Positions 5,911-5,982 of a stretch of DNA of 5,982 nt are shown in pieces. Origin of the DNA: DSUN01 sp035527715 (GTDB lineage Bacteria; Planctomycetota; PUPC01; DSUN01); contig DATKZY010000152.1 in the NCBI GenBank assembly GCA_035527715.1, positions 1-5,982 of the forward strand, read 5' to 3'. The number at the start of each line of letters is the position of its first letter. Position 1 is the first letter of the stretch. The position numbers were made by a program, and so were the translations under genes. The notes under the pieces are model-generated. The model ran no database searches. It was not told where the DNA came from and worked only from the letters and a program-made list of their open reading frames with translations.

Positions 5911-5921
5911 GCCGTCTCGCC

Positions 5922-5982
5922 CTAGCCCTGCGGCTCGGTGTGCGAGACGTTGATGATCCGCCCGTTGCGCCAGGGCTTCGAG
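5922..5982 (-). CDS. C-terminal end of an upstream gene (19 codons visible)
   Basis: On the minus strand a frame enters at the window edge and ends at TAG (5922-5924). The 19 visible residues include KPWRNGRIINVSHTEPQG. This frame is preferred because it ends close to the next hairpin, as the other genes do, and its residue mix looks like protein. The other two minus-strand frames stay open through the repeat hairpin and read as Arg/Pro-rich noise. The product cannot be identified from so short a piece. Confidence 0.55.
   Translation of the reverse strand, partial: SKPWRNGRIINVSHTEPQG

Overview
The window is a GC-rich stretch of phage-type structural genes. It could be a resident prophage, a prophage remnant or a phage genome; the sequence alone does not decide which. 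Every credible gene is on the minus strand, so the transcript runs from high to low coordinates. I see no tRNA, rRNA, CRISPR array, integrase, transposase or plus-strand gene. The host cannot be named. GC-rich codon use with short-period intergenic hairpins made me think of planctomycete-like environmental bacteria, but that is an impression and not a result.

Layout in transcription order: (1) the last 19 codons of an upstream gene, ending at 5922; (2) a 101-aa small membrane protein, possibly holin-like (5809-5504); (3) a 398-aa protein with a C-terminal concanavalin A/LamG-like region (5485-4289); (4) a 304-aa protein ending in a BppU-N/Ig-like phage beta domain (4287-3373); (5) a 214-aa protein resembling the Gp36/DUF1320 connector group (3258-2614); (6) a 125-aa protein, perhaps a small tail protein (2500-2123); (7) a large protein that starts at 2013 and is still open after 671 codons at the window edge. 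Its N-terminus resembles a tail-hub (gpD/gp27-type) protein and its visible end reads like a fibre or receptor-binding protein. Together they look like the tail-tip/adsorption part of a virion gene cluster, with one lysis-type or membrane gene.

The most unusual feature is between the genes. The two tight junctions (1 and 18 bp) have nothing in them. The four wide junctions are nearly equal in length (109, 113, 114 and 112 bp), and each holds one long imperfect hairpin whose arms are short tandem repeats: 7-bp TGACNCG, 9-bp ATGGGACNN (twice) and 10-bp ACACGGACNN. Each hairpin starts within about 0-13 bp of the upstream stop codon and ends just before the next gene's Shine-Dalgarno sequence. 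None is followed by a U-tract, so they are not classical intrinsic terminators. Three unrelated repeat sequences share one architecture and one placement, which makes this the best candidate here for an undescribed element family or RNA-processing system.
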